From: Pseudomonadota bacterium
GTDB taxonomy: Bacteria; Pseudomonadota; Alphaproteobacteria; Rhizobiales; Rhizobiaceae
Reading direction: 5' to 3'
Length of the DNA: 34,515 bases
Assembly: GCA_023399465.1 (NCBI GenBank)
Contig: JAEWPB010000102.1
Span: 1 to 34,515 of the forward strand
Below, one piece after another: positions 24,506-33,062 of the stretch. The first letter of the stretch is position 1, and each line of letters begins with the position of its first letter. The notes beneath the pieces are model-generated. The model was not told the origin of the DNA. It saw nothing but the letters and a program-made list of their open reading frames with translations, and searched no databases. A program made the position numbers and the translations under genes.

Positions 24506-24713
24506 TGCCGCCCCCGCAGTCTCTCCCGGACCAATTTAGCAAACTTTTAGGATATTCGGAGCCGGCTTGCACATTCTTTTAGGAACGGCTGGTTTTCCAC
24601 AGCGCTATAGAGGCGCCACGGATCGTATGCGGCCAACACAAGCCCATCCGGCCAAGCCAACCTGATGCCCAACATCGGAAATTTGCAACGGTTTATCGAA
24701 TGGAGACCGAAGG

Positions 24714-25559
24714 ATGACCCATGCCCCTTCAAACGAAAATGCAATGACACTGACTACCACTCAGCTGGACGCCTATCTCGCAAGGATCGGGATGGCTCAG
24801 CCCGTTTCCCTCGACCTCGTCGGCCTGTCGCGGCTTCACCGCGCCCATCTCATGGCCTTTACCTGGGAGGCGCTGGACGCCTTCATGGGATGGGCCTCCT
24901 CGGTTGCCCCGGCGGCCGCCTTCGCCAAGCTGGTCGAAGGTCGACGCGGCGGCTGGTGTTACGAGATGAACGGGTTGTTCGGCGCTGCCCTTTCCGCGCT
25001 TGGCTTTCGCGTGACCCGGCTTTGCGGCGGAGTCGAGCGGGAGAAGCTCGGCGACATCGCCATCGGCAATCACCTGACCCTGAGGATCGATCTTGACCGT
25101 CCCTATCTTGTCGAGGTCGGCGTGGCAGACGCCATCATTGAACCCGTGCCGATGGTCATAGGGCCGATCAGCCAGCGGGGTTTCGACTTCTCGATCACGC
25201 CGGTTGATGGTGGTTGGCTGCGCTTCAATAACCACGCGCGCGGCATCGCCAGGAGCTTCGATTTCAACCCTGACCACAGCGACGAGCCGGCCATGGCTGC
25301 CACGCATGGCTGGCTGATGCAGGACGCGGGATCGCCGTTCACGAATGCACTGGCGATCCTCCGGCATACTGCGGACGGCTATGTCGCCCTGCAGAATGAT
25401 CGCCTGCGTCATGTGACCGCGAACGGCCTCAGCGAGCAGCGCATCATGAGCGCCGGCCATTTCGCCGACACGGTCGAAACCATCTTCGGTCTCGACATCC
25501 CCCGGCCCGGGCACGTCTGGGAGAAAATCCAGGCAGTAGGACGCGAGAACGCCGCCTGA
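24714..25559 (+). CDS. Arylamine N-acetyltransferase-family protein
   Basis: A 281-aa NAT-family enzyme that moves an acyl group from a CoA thioester to arylamines or hydrazines through a Cys-His-Asp triad. The nucleophile Cys82 lies in RRGGWCYEMNGLFGAAL, and His120 in GNHLTLRIDL. The triad acid, normally Asp in a DVGFG motif, is Glu134 here (YLVEVGVAD). The start ATG 24714 has GGAG 8 bases upstream; ATG 24744 is an alternative that loses only ten poorly conserved residues. YceI follows 42 bp downstream. The Asp-to-Glu change makes catalytic efficiency or substrate uncertain. Confidence 0.85.
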   Translation: MTHAPSNENAMTLTTTQLDAYLARIGMAQPVSLDLVGLSRLHRAHLMAFTWEALDAFMGWASSVAPAAAFAKLVEGRRGGWCYEMNGLFGAALSALGFRVTRLCGGVEREKLGDIAIGNHLTLRIDLDRPYLVEVGVADAIIEPVPMVIGPISQRGFDFSITPVDGGWLRFNNHARGIARSFDFNPDHSDEPAMAATHGWLMQDAGSPFTNALAILRHTADGYVALQNDRLRHVTANGLSEQRIMSAGHFADTVETIFGLDIPRPGHVWEKIQAVGRENAA

Positions 25560-25601
25560 AGCGTCGTCCTTCTTTAACGTCAGATACTCAAAGGAAATAT
25601 C

Positions 25602-26219
25602 ATGCTTCGCATAATTGCATTCTCCATCGGTCTTGCATTGAGTACGGCCCTAGCCGCTGCCGGCGCCAATGCTCCAGCACCGGGTGGCGTCTACAAGACC
25701 GATCCGTCGCATTCGAGTTTCAACTGGTCGCTCAACCACTCCGGCTTGTCGCGCTATACCGCACGATTTACCGGGGTCGACGCGCGGCTTGACTGGAACC
25801 CGGAAAAGCCGGAGGCCTCGACGCTTTCGGTCACGATCGACCCGCGTTCGGTGCGTACCGACTACCCCTGGCCGGAGAAGGTCGACTTCGACGCGGAGAT
25901 CGGTGGTGAAGGGCCTTTCCTTTCCGCGAAACCGATTACCTTCGTCTCAACGGCTATCCGGCTGACGGGGGAAAAGACCGGGACCGTTGAAGGCCTCTTG
26001 ACCTTGCGCGGCGAGACGCATCCGGCGACGCTCGATGTCACCTTCAACGGTTCAATGGCCGAACACCCGATGATGGGCGTTACGAAAATTGGCTTCTCGG
26101 CAACAGGCAGTATCAGGCGCAGCGAATGGGGCCTGGATTTCGCGATCCCCGAGATTGGCGACGAGGTCACCTTCGTCATTGAAACGCAGATGGTTCCGGC
26201 CGACTACGAGTTTCAGTGA
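25602..26219 (+). CDS. YceI-family secreted lipocalin-like protein
   Basis: A 205-aa periplasmic protein: signal peptide (MLRIIAFSIGLALSTALAAA, cleavage near ANA) then a YceI beta-barrel, a family known to bind polyisoprenoid/isoprenoid quinone-type lipids. Seen: YKTDPSHSSFNWSLNHSGLS (family start), ARFTGVDARLDWNPEKPEAS, VTFNGSMAEHPMMGVTKIGF and the end IGDEVTFVIETQMVPAD. The size is normal. It may share a transcript with the upstream acetyltransferase and is followed by a strong hairpin. Confidence 0.9.
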   Translation: MLRIIAFSIGLALSTALAAAGANAPAPGGVYKTDPSHSSFNWSLNHSGLSRYTARFTGVDARLDWNPEKPEASTLSVTIDPRSVRTDYPWPEKVDFDAEIGGEGPFLSAKPITFVSTAIRLTGEKTGTVEGLLTLRGETHPATLDVTFNGSMAEHPMMGVTKIGFSATGSIRRSEWGLDFAIPEIGDEVTFVIETQMVPADYEFQ

Positions 26220-26266
26220 GTCAGCAAACCCAAATCATTCGGCGCGTACGGTTGCCCGGCGCCACG

Positions 26267-26304
26267 AGACAAGAACCCGGCGGTGGACCGCCGGGTTCTT
26301 GTCT
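26267..26304. terminator. 17-bp perfect stem-loop after yceI
   Basis: Inverted repeat AGACAAGAACCCGGCGG / CCGCCGGGTTCTTGTCT with loop TGGA, 48 bp after the yceI stop. It is very strong but is followed by GATTCTGG rather than a U-tract. It separates the yceI unit from the repABC region. The rest of the 26220-26587 gap holds a parS-like site and an AT-rich stretch with A- and T-runs at about 26480-26515, just before repA. Confidence 0.65.
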
Positions 26305-26434
26305 GATTCTGGCAGCTCTTGTCGGGCCTTCTTTGCCGTCGTCAGATTCTCATCGATCTTGGCGTGGATACCGGTGGTGCAAAGCCACGGATCATTGTGG
26401 CTGCCGCCCCTGCGGGGCCGGGTAGGGAAGAGCA

Positions 26435-26450
26435 GTTGACTGTGGTCAAC
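26435..26450. other. parS-like palindrome upstream of repA
   Basis: GTTGACTGTGGTCAAC fits the 16-bp palindromic centromere pattern of repABC replicons (GTT...AAC). It differs at one arm position from a perfect dyad and closely matches the second copy inside repB (27831-27846). It is the presumed RepB binding site for partition and for operon control. Confidence 0.7.
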
Positions 26451-26587
26451 CGAAGTTCGCTTGGTTCTTGGACCAACTGTTGTTAAGTTTTTGTTAACCA
26501 AAAAAAACTTGTCCCATTGCGAGAATCAGGCATACATGCGGTTAGTGGCCAGAAATGGCGTTTAAAGTGCATATGCGAGATTTTTCG

Positions 26588-27790
26588 ATGAATGTGGCAA
26601 CGAACATCAAAGACGATATTACTGATGTCGATCTGCTGATTACGCAGCAGGCCAATGACCTTTCGGCCATGCTCAACGAACATCGGCTGGAAATGTTTCC
26701 ACCGAACGCCCAGAAGACCTTGCGTCCGTTCCAGCTTTCGGAGGTCGCCCAGTATCTCGGCGTTACCAGTGGTTACCTGAAGAATCTCTCGCTTGAAGGC
26801 CGCGGCCCGCAACCGATGGTAACCCCGTCGGGCCGGCGCTCCTATACTGCCGAGCAGATGCTGGAAATGCGGCACTTCCTCGACAAGAACAGTCGCGCTG
26901 CAGCCAAATACGTGCCGCATCGTCGTGGCTCCGACCACCTTCAGATTATCGCTGTCGTCAACTTCAAGGGCGGATCGGCCAAAACGACGACCGCTGCGCA
27001 TCTGGCGCAACATCTGGCGCTTACGGGGCATCGGGTCCTTGCCATCGATCTTGATCCTCAGGCCTCGCTTTCTGCGCTGCACGGCTTCCAGCCGGAAATC
27101 GATCATAATGAATCGCTCTATGAGGCGCTTCGGTATGATGACGAAAGGAAGCCTCTCTCGCAACTCGTGAAGAAAACGAACTTCCCGGGTTTGGATATCG
27201 TTCCCGCGAACCTCGAACTGCAGGAATACGAGTACGACACGCCTCTCGCCCTCGCACAGAAAGACGGCTCCATGGGGCGTATTTTCTTTGGGCGTCTCGA
27301 CGAGGCTTTGGCCGACGTGGCGGACGACTACGACGTCGTCATCATCGATTGCCCTCCCCAGCTTGGCTACCTGACACTGACGGCTCTTTCGTCGTCGACC
27401 GGGGTGTTGATCACCGTGCACCCGCAGATGCTGGACGTGATGTCCATGTGCCAGTTCCTGTTGATGATGGGCGAAGTGATGGGGACGCTCAAGCGTGCCG
27501 GAGCCAACATGCGTCTCGACTGGCTTCGTTATCTGGTCACCCGCTATGAGCCGACCGATGGCCCGCAGAACCAGATGGTCGCCTTCATGCGTTCGCTGTT
27601 CAAGCAGCATGTGCTCGTGAACGAAGCCTTGAAGTCGGTCGCCATCTCGGATGCGGGCATTACGAAGCAGACGCTGTATGAAGTGGATCGATCACAGTTC
27701 ACACGGTCGACCTACGACCGTGCCATGGAATCGTTGCACCGCGTGAACGATGAAATCGTCGGTCTTATTCACAAGGCGTGGGGTCGATAA
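26588..27790 (+). CDS. repA: RepA, ParA-type partition ATPase of repABC replicon
   Basis: A 400-aa ATPase that drives plasmid segregation with RepB and represses the rep operon. An N-terminal HTH-like region (FQLSEVAQYLGVTSGYLKNL, then GRRSYTAEQMLEMR) precedes the ParA domain. The deviant Walker A KGGSAKTT begins at Lys127. The A' box reads AIDLDPQASLSALHG and Walker B is DVVIIDCPPQLGYLT. Starts at 26555 and 26573 are also open; 26588 was chosen because GCGAGA precedes it and the length is typical, but the true start is uncertain. Its stop overlaps the repB start (TAATG). Confidence 0.93.
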   Translation: MNVATNIKDDITDVDLLITQQANDLSAMLNEHRLEMFPPNAQKTLRPFQLSEVAQYLGVTSGYLKNLSLEGRGPQPMVTPSGRRSYTAEQMLEMRHFLDKNSRAAAKYVPHRRGSDHLQIIAVVNFKGGSAKTTTAAHLAQHLALTGHRVLAIDLDPQASLSALHGFQPEIDHNESLYEALRYDDERKPLSQLVKKTNFPGLDIVPANLELQEYEYDTPLALAQKDGSMGRIFFGRLDEALADVADDYDVVIIDCPPQLGYLTLTALSSSTGVLITVHPQMLDVMSMCQFLLMMGEVMGTLKRAGANMRLDWLRYLVTRYEPTDGPQNQMVAFMRSLFKQHVLVNEALKSVAISDAGITKQTLYEVDRSQFTRSTYDRAMESLHRVNDEIVGLIHKAWGR

Positions 27791-28848
27791 TGTCTCGGAA
27801 GAATCTGCTGACATCGCTGACGGAGAAGAAGTTGACCACGGTCAACCCGGATACGCACACGCCTTCGGAAGTGCAGGACCTGGCCGTAAAGCTGTCTCCT
27901 GCGATGGAACGCAATCGCGGCCGTGGCGCATTCGGTGCGATCACCAAGTCGATCGACGAACTCGCGGAGAAGGCGCAGGCGGCGAAGGAATTCGAAGCCC
28001 GGCTGCTCGAAGGCGAGACGGTGGTCGAGCTCGATCCCGAGATCATTGACGTTTCCTTTTTCGCTGACCGGCTCGGCGAGGATCAGGACGCTTTCGAAGC
28101 ACTTCTAGAGGCCATGCGTCAACGAGGGCAGGATAGCCCTATTCTTGTGCGCCCCCATCCGAACCAAGATGGTCGATACATGACCGTGTTTGGTCATCGG
28201 CGCACGCGCGCTGCCAAGCTTCTAGGGCGACCCGTGCGCGCTGTCGTCAAGCAACTCGACGACAAGGACCACGTCATTGCCCAGGGCCAGGAAAACAGCG
28301 CGCGCTCCGACCTTTCGTTCATCGAAAAAGCGGTGTTTGCCAGCAATCTCGAGCAACAAGGCTACGAGCGCGACGTGATCATGGCGGCGCTATCGGTGGA
28401 CAAGACCGTCGTGTCCAAGATGATATCCGTGGCTCACGATATTCCGGAACACGTTATTCGAGCGGTTGGAGCCGCAAAGAGCAGCGGCAGGGACAAGTGG
28501 TACAGGCTCGCGATCAAGTTCCGCGACCGTTCCAACGCCGAGCGTGTGGCAGAACTCCTCGGGTCCGAGGAGTTCCTGTCGGTCGACAGCGACGGGCGAC
28601 TGGAACAGCTGACCAAATACCTCGACAGTGAGACGCCGAAGGCAAAGCCGGGAAAGGGAAAGTCTCGCGGTAAAGCGTGGATCCCCGCCGACAACGCCGT
28701 AAGCGTCACCACGATATCTCGTCCGAACGGTTTTTCGCTCGATCTGACGAAGAAGGATGCGAAGCCGTTTGGCGAGTGGATTTCAAGCAACCTTGACGGC
28801 CTCTACGAGGCTTTCAGGAAGTCGACCGCAAATACCACAGGAGAGTAG
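27790..28848 (+). CDS. repB: RepB, ParB-type partition protein
   Basis: A 352-aa centromere-binding protein. The N-terminal region interacts with RepA. A ParB nuclease-like domain (about 70-165) contains QDSPILVRPHPNQDGRYMTV, FGHRRTRAAKLLGRPV and QENSARSDLSFIEKAVF. An HTH (about 185-220) contains RDVIMAALSVDKTVVSKMIS. The C-terminus is the RepB-type dimerisation part. ATG 27790 was preferred to GTG 27778 because it forms a one-base coupling with the repA stop. A parS-like palindrome lies within its first codons. Confidence 0.93.
   Translation: MSRKNLLTSLTEKKLTTVNPDTHTPSEVQDLAVKLSPAMERNRGRGAFGAITKSIDELAEKAQAAKEFEARLLEGETVVELDPEIIDVSFFADRLGEDQDAFEALLEAMRQRGQDSPILVRPHPNQDGRYMTVFGHRRTRAAKLLGRPVRAVVKQLDDKDHVIAQGQENSARSDLSFIEKAVFASNLEQQGYERDVIMAALSVDKTVVSKMISVAHDIPEHVIRAVGAAKSSGRDKWYRLAIKFRDRSNAERVAELLGSEEFLSVDSDGRLEQLTKYLDSETPKAKPGKGKSRGKAWIPADNAVSVTTISRPNGFSLDLTKKDAKPFGEWISSNLDGLYEAFRKSTANTTGE
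27831..27846. other. parS-like palindrome inside the 5' end of repB
   Basis: Perfect dyad GTTGACC-AC-GGTCAAC, codons 14-19 of repB. It shares 14 of 16 bases with the site upstream of repA. Known repABC replicons vary in where parS lies, so one copy on each side of repA is notable. Confidence 0.75.
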
Positions 28849-28857
28849 ACGCAAAAG

Positions 28858-28909
28858 AAAAAGGCCCCCAAACGTTGCCGTCGTGGAAGCCTTCCTCTGA
28901 TTTGTAGCA
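28858..28909 (-). ncRNA. Counter-transcribed RNA (IncA-type) in the repB-repC gap
   Basis: On the minus strand, a promoter (28916-28944) is followed about 7 bases later by a transcript of roughly 52 nt ending in a hairpin and U-run. Position, orientation opposite to repC, and size match the small antisense RNAs that limit RepC translation and copy number in repABC replicons. The exact ends are inferred from the promoter and terminator. Confidence 0.75.
28863..28891 (-). terminator. Rho-independent terminator of the ctRNA
   Basis: Minus-strand RNA: GGCUUCC pairs with GGGGGCC (two G-U pairs), extended inside by ACG/CGU around a loop, and followed at once by UUUUUC. Confidence 0.75.
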
Positions 28910-28915
28910 AGATCG

Positions 28916-28944
28916 AGAATCGCATTTCCACGAATCCCCGTCAA
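28916..28944 (-). promoter_or_regulatory. Promoter of the ctRNA
   Basis: Minus strand: -35 TTGACG (28939-28944), a 17-base spacer, -10 GATTCT (28916-28921). The spacing is ideal and the -35 strong, fitting a constitutive antisense RNA. Confidence 0.65.
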
Positions 28945-29004
28945 GAGTCTTTGGCACCGTTTTTGGTGAGCGGATTTCTTTTGCCTTTGGAAGGGTGAAG
29001 GAAA

Positions 29005-30219
29005 ATGCAGAGTGGACATGTGACGACGCCCTTCGGGCGGCGGCCGATGACGCTTGCCCTGGTGAAGGGCCAGTTCGAAGCGGCCAAGATCAAGGCCGGC
29101 AAATCCGCCGACAAGTGGAAGATCTATCGCGACGCCTGTGACGCCCGCTCGCTGCTGGGCCTGCGCGACCGCGCCCTGGCGGTGCTGAATGCGCTGCTGT
29201 CATTCCATCCCGAGACGGAACTCAGCGAAGACGGCAATCTCATCGTCTTCCCGTCGAACGCCCAGCTCACGGCCCGGGCGAACGGCATTGCCGGCACGAC
29301 GCTTCGTGAAAATCTGGCGCTGCTCGTCGAGGCCGGGCTGATCCATCGTAACGACAGCCCGAACGGCAAGCGCTATGCGCGCAAGGGCCGGGATGGCACG
29401 ATCGAGACGGCTTACGGCTTCAGCCTGGCGCCGCTGCTGGCGCGTTCCGAAGAGCTTGCCCGGATGGCGCAGCAGGTCGAGGAAACGCGCCGGCGACTGA
29501 AGATTGTCAAAGAACGGATCTCGATCTGCCGCCGTGACATCCGCAAGCTGATCTCGGCGGCGATCGAGGAGGGGGCGTCCGGCGACTGGGGCATGGTCGA
29601 AAGCCATTTCGTCGCGGCCGTTGGCCGGCTTTCCCGCGCGAAAACCGAGCAGGAACTGACAGGAATCCTCGAAGAGCTGGCGCTGCTGCACGAAGAGGTG
29701 GTCAACCTTTTGGAACTTCAGCTAATTTCAGAAAAAACCGACACCAATGATGACGAAATCCGTCAGCACATACAGAATTCAAATACCGACTCTAGCAATG
29801 AACTTGAACCTCGCTCTGAAAACGAGCAGGGCGAACCGGCTGTGCCAACCAATGCGCCGATGCGGGAGGCGATAAAGGCGTTTCCGTTGGCAATGGTGCT
29901 TCGGGCTTGCCCCGACATTGCGATGTACGGCCCGGGGGGCGCCATTTCCAGCTGGCGCGATCTGATGTCGGCTGCCGTCGTGGTCCGCTCGATGCTCGGG
30001 GTCAGTCCGTCGGCCTACCAGGAGGCCTGCGAGCAGATGGGGCCGGAAAACGCCGCGGTCGCCGTCGCCTGCATTCTGGAACGGGCCGGCCATATCAATT
30101 CCGCCGGCGGCTATCTGCGCGATCTGACACGAAAAGCGGCGCGCGGCGAGTTTTCGCTCGGGCCGATGCTGATGGCGCTGCTGCGGCTGAACGGGAAACC
30201 GGTGCAAAGCACGGGCTGA
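29005..30219 (+). CDS. repC: RepC replication initiator
   Basis: A 404-aa initiator essential for repABC replication. Family start: HVTTPFGRRPMTLALVKGQF. Then comes the winged-helix N-terminal domain (SLLGLRDRALAVLNALLSFH, LIVFPSNAQLTARANGIAG and TTLRENLALLVEAGLIHRND), a coiled middle (about 150-240), and a C-terminal domain (MREAIKAFPLAMVLRACPDI ... SWRDLMSAAVVVRSMLGVSP). AAGGA sits 5 bases before the ATG. A small hairpin (CACC-N6-GGTG, 28955-28968) lies upstream and could help mask the ribosome site when the ctRNA binds. The protein acts in cis on an origin usually inside its own gene. Confidence 0.95.
   Translation: MQSGHVTTPFGRRPMTLALVKGQFEAAKIKAGKSADKWKIYRDACDARSLLGLRDRALAVLNALLSFHPETELSEDGNLIVFPSNAQLTARANGIAGTTLRENLALLVEAGLIHRNDSPNGKRYARKGRDGTIETAYGFSLAPLLARSEELARMAQQVEETRRRLKIVKERISICRRDIRKLISAAIEEGASGDWGMVESHFVAAVGRLSRAKTEQELTGILEELALLHEEVVNLLELQLISEKTDTNDDEIRQHIQNSNTDSSNELEPRSENEQGEPAVPTNAPMREAIKAFPLAMVLRACPDIAMYGPGGAISSWRDLMSAAVVVRSMLGVSPSAYQEACEQMGPENAAVAVACILERAGHINSAGGYLRDLTRKAARGEFSLGPMLMALLRLNGKPVQSTG
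29707..29825 (+). other. AT-rich island in repC, candidate oriV
   Basis: A stretch of about 120 bp inside repC is clearly richer in A+T than its GC-rich surroundings and encodes a polar, low-complexity linker (Ser/Asn/Glu/Asp-rich). In studied repABC replicons the origin lies in such an AT-rich segment in the middle of repC. Assigned by analogy. Confidence 0.5.
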
Positions 30220-30372
30220 CACCGGGGCCGATGGGCTTGGCTGCGCGGTCTAATAAGGGCTGGAGGGTGATTTTGCAGGCAGGGGCAAGCCTTAATCGGT
30301 CTGGACAGATCAAAACCGCGTCGTTATGCCACGTCGTTCATTAAGCATGACGAAAATACCAAGGAGCAAGAA

Positions 30373-31779
30373 ATGAGCATAACGAGGCGAAACCTGCTGC
30401 TCGGCAGCGGGATCGGCATTGCGGGCGTGGCACTGGGCGCCGGAGCCGGTATTGGTTTGTCCTCGGGACGTGGCTGGCGCTACCCCTCCGATGTGCCGCG
30501 TGCACTGCAGATCAGCACGTCCGAGACGCTTCCGAAAGAAGCGGATGTTGTGGTCATCGGTGGCGGTATTGCGGGGATCTCGGCCGCGTTGTCGCTGAAC
30601 GAACGCGGCCTTAAAACTGTCGTTCTTGAAAAGGGTGTGATCGCGGGCGAGCAATCCGGACGCGCCTTCGGCTGGGTCTACACCATGGGATGGCCGATGG
30701 AGACCATTGCATCGGCCCAGCGTGGCAAGGAGATCTGGTCGGGCTTGGCCGCGAAACTTGGCGAGGATGTCGGCTTTCGCGCTTTCGGCAATTTCACACT
30801 GCTCTCGAGTGACGACGATGTCGCCAAGCAGGAAGCATGGCTGAAGCAAGCCAAAGAAGTCGTGCCGCAGCTTGATGGTAAGATCATCCGCGGTGCCGAG
30901 CTTGATGCGCTCATTCCGGGCGCGTCCGAGAAATTCAAAGGCGCGCTTTATTCGCCGACGGATGGTGGTGGCGAGCCGCAATGGTCGGTGCCTCGCATGG
31001 CTGCTGCGGCGATCCGTTCAGGCGTTCACATTGTGGCACCCTGTGCCGCACGCACGATCGAACGGGAAGGCGGCAAGGTTGCGGGTGTTCATACCGAACG
31101 CGGCTATATCAAGGCCAAGCACGTCATCGTGGCGGCCGGTGCCTGGACTTCCTATTTCACCCGCAACGCGGGCGCGGATTTCCCGCTTCTGGCGGTGAAT
31201 TCGTCGATGCAGCGGGTCGGTGTGGTAGACGGCGCATTGCCGGGCGCGGGCTATGGCGAGGACTATACCTGGCGTCAGATGGCAAACGGCGAAACCTCGA
31301 TCGGCATCGCCGGCCGCACTGCGAATCTCACTACAGACCACTTCCGGTATCTGGGCGACTATATCTCGACATTGACCGGTGGTTATGGCGTGAAAGTTCG
31401 TCTTTCCAGCGATCTTTTCGCCACCATGCGGATGAAATCCGCTTGGGGCCCCAACGAGGTCTCGCCTTTCGAGGAAGTGCGGATGCTGTCGGCCACGGTC
31501 GATACCGAGGCGACGGACATCGCGCTGGCTGCGCTGCGGCGGGCCTATCCGCAATATGAAAAGGCGGAGGTCAAGGAGACCTGGGCTGGCATGATCGACG
31601 TCTCCCCGGATGCGAAGCCTTACGTAGATCAGGTCCAGAGCATTCCCGGCCTCTATGTCGTCTGTGCCATGGCGAACGGCTTCACCGTTGGCCCGGCACA
31701 CGGCGAGACACTGGCCAAGTGGATCAACGGCGAGGACATCCAGCTGGATCCGAAGGTCTTCGGTCTGGCACGCTTCTGA
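30373..31779 (+). CDS. Tat-exported DadA-type FAD-dependent oxidoreductase
   Basis: A 468-aa flavoprotein of the D-amino acid/glycine oxidase (DAO/DadA) family. A twin-arginine signal (MSITRRNLLLGSGIGIAGVA) predicts folding with FAD before export. The FAD motif is VVVIGGGIAGISAALSLNER (about 58-77), with VLEKGVIAGEQSGRAFGW next. The C-terminal part reads WAGMIDVSPDAKPYVDQVQS, then PGLYVVCAMANGFTVGPAHG. It could oxidise an amine or amino acid such as gamma-glutamyl-putrescine or a D-amino acid; the substrate is unproven. It lies 153 bp after repC and is followed by a hairpin, so it is a single-gene unit, apparently cargo beside the replication genes. Confidence 0.85.
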   Translation: MSITRRNLLLGSGIGIAGVALGAGAGIGLSSGRGWRYPSDVPRALQISTSETLPKEADVVVIGGGIAGISAALSLNERGLKTVVLEKGVIAGEQSGRAFGWVYTMGWPMETIASAQRGKEIWSGLAAKLGEDVGFRAFGNFTLLSSDDDVAKQEAWLKQAKEVVPQLDGKIIRGAELDALIPGASEKFKGALYSPTDGGGEPQWSVPRMAAAAIRSGVHIVAPCAARTIEREGGKVAGVHTERGYIKAKHVIVAAGAWTSYFTRNAGADFPLLAVNSSMQRVGVVDGALPGAGYGEDYTWRQMANGETSIGIAGRTANLTTDHFRYLGDYISTLTGGYGVKVRLSSDLFATMRMKSAWGPNEVSPFEEVRMLSATVDTEATDIALAALRRAYPQYEKAEVKETWAGMIDVSPDAKPYVDQVQSIPGLYVVCAMANGFTVGPAHGETLAKWINGEDIQLDPKVFGLARF

Positions 31780-31803
31780 CGAATGAGCCCCCGAAAAATC
31801 CAG

Positions 31804-31822
31804 GGCCGCCTTTATGGCGGCC
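31804..31822. terminator. Terminator hairpin after the flavoprotein gene
   Basis: GGCCGCC-TTTAT-GGCGGCC, a perfect 7-bp GC stem followed by TTGCTGTCT, 24 bp after the stop. Confidence 0.6.
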
Positions 31823-31892
31823 TTGCTGTCTGAAAGGGCCGTAAATGCAAGGCCGCGAAGCGGCAATTCCGGCCGCTCGTCCAAGAATTCAA

Positions 31893-33062
31893 TCAGACAA
31901 TCAATCGCGCCGCCCGGCCGCGCCTGCGGTCCTGGCCGTTGTAGTAGGCCGCCGCCTGGGTGAGCGACTTGTGCTGTGATTGCTGCATCGCCTCGGGCAG
32001 GGGAATGCCGCGGTTGGCGGCCTCGGTCAAATAGCCGGAGCGCAGGCCATGGGCGGAGAATTTCTGCGGATCGAGCCCCGCCTTGGCGCAGCGGGATTTG
32101 AGAATCAGGTTGACCGACTGCGGCGTCAGTGCCCGACGATCGACATTGCCCCACTGGTCGATGCGGCGAAACACAGGGCCGCTCTCGATCCGCGCCTCCT
32201 CCAGCCAGCGCCGCATCGCCTCGACCGGCCGGCCGATCATCAACGACCGGGCGTCGTCGTCCGGGTTGGTGGTCTTGGTGCGGCCGAGGCGGATACTGAG
32301 GCAGGGGAGGGGAGGGGAGCCCGGATCGTCGGGCGCCGACTGCACCGGGTCTTCCTCGACCAGATCCTCGACGCGCAGGTTGGCGATCTCCGAGCGCCGG
32401 CGTCCACCGGAGGCGAAGGCGGTGAGCAGGATGGCGCGATCGCGAAGATCGGTGAGACTGTCGCCGCCGCAGGTCGAGAGCAACTGGGCGAGCACGTCGG
32501 CGGTGACCGCGCTTCTGCTCATGCGCTGCCGTGGCCGTGCGCTGGCGCGCACCGCCAGGCGTAATGCGCCTTTGAGCGAAGGCGCGGAGAATTCACCGGC
32601 AACTCCGCGCCAGCGGGTGAGGATCGACCACGAGGTCAGCCGTCGCCGCACCGTGGCCGGCGCATGCGGGCCGTTCGCCCGCAACAGTCGCTGTGCGCGC
32701 AGCCCGGTTTCGACCGCCGGCGGCATGCCGTGGGCCGGATCGTCTTCGCGCTTCACCGGATCCCAGAGATGATGGGCGACGAATTTCAAGAGCAACGCCT
32801 CCGGGGCAGGCCAGGGGAGGGGAGCGCCGGTCGCCAGACCGCACCAGGCCTCGAGATAGGCAAGGTCGGAGGCAAGCGCACGCAGGGTGTTCGCCCCCAT
32901 GCCTTCGCTGGCGAGGTGTTTCAGGGTGGCGACGTCGTCATCGGTCAGCAATACGGCGAGCTGGTCGCGACGATCGAACGGCAGGATGGCGTCAAGGGCG
33001 TCGAGCTCTTCGGCGCGGCGATAGGCCTCGTCAGGAGGGGAGGGGTGTGATGGCTTCGTCAT
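31893..33062 (-). CDS. Tyrosine recombinase (phage-integrase family)
   Basis: A 389-aa site-specific recombinase. An N-terminal SAM-like core-binding domain (about 35-155) precedes the catalytic domain with Arg222 (GGRRRSEIANL), His338-x-x-Arg341 (SAHGLRSGYLT), His364 (QSQHKSL) and nucleophile Tyr373 (AAYYNGQ), nine residues after His364 as usual. All catalytic residues are present, so it should be active. Near repABC it could resolve replicon multimers or mark a past integration. No attachment site or flanking repeat was recognised. Confidence 0.9.
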   Translation of the reverse strand: MTKPSHPSPPDEAYRRAEELDALDAILPFDRRDQLAVLLTDDDVATLKHLASEGMGANTLRALASDLAYLEAWCGLATGAPLPWPAPEALLLKFVAHHLWDPVKREDDPAHGMPPAVETGLRAQRLLRANGPHAPATVRRRLTSWSILTRWRGVAGEFSAPSLKGALRLAVRASARPRQRMSRSAVTADVLAQLLSTCGGDSLTDLRDRAILLTAFASGGRRRSEIANLRVEDLVEEDPVQSAPDDPGSPPLPCLSIRLGRTKTTNPDDDARSLMIGRPVEAMRRWLEEARIESGPVFRRIDQWGNVDRRALTPQSVNLILKSRCAKAGLDPQKFSAHGLRSGYLTEAANRGIPLPEAMQQSQHKSLTQAAAYYNGQDRRRGRAARLIV

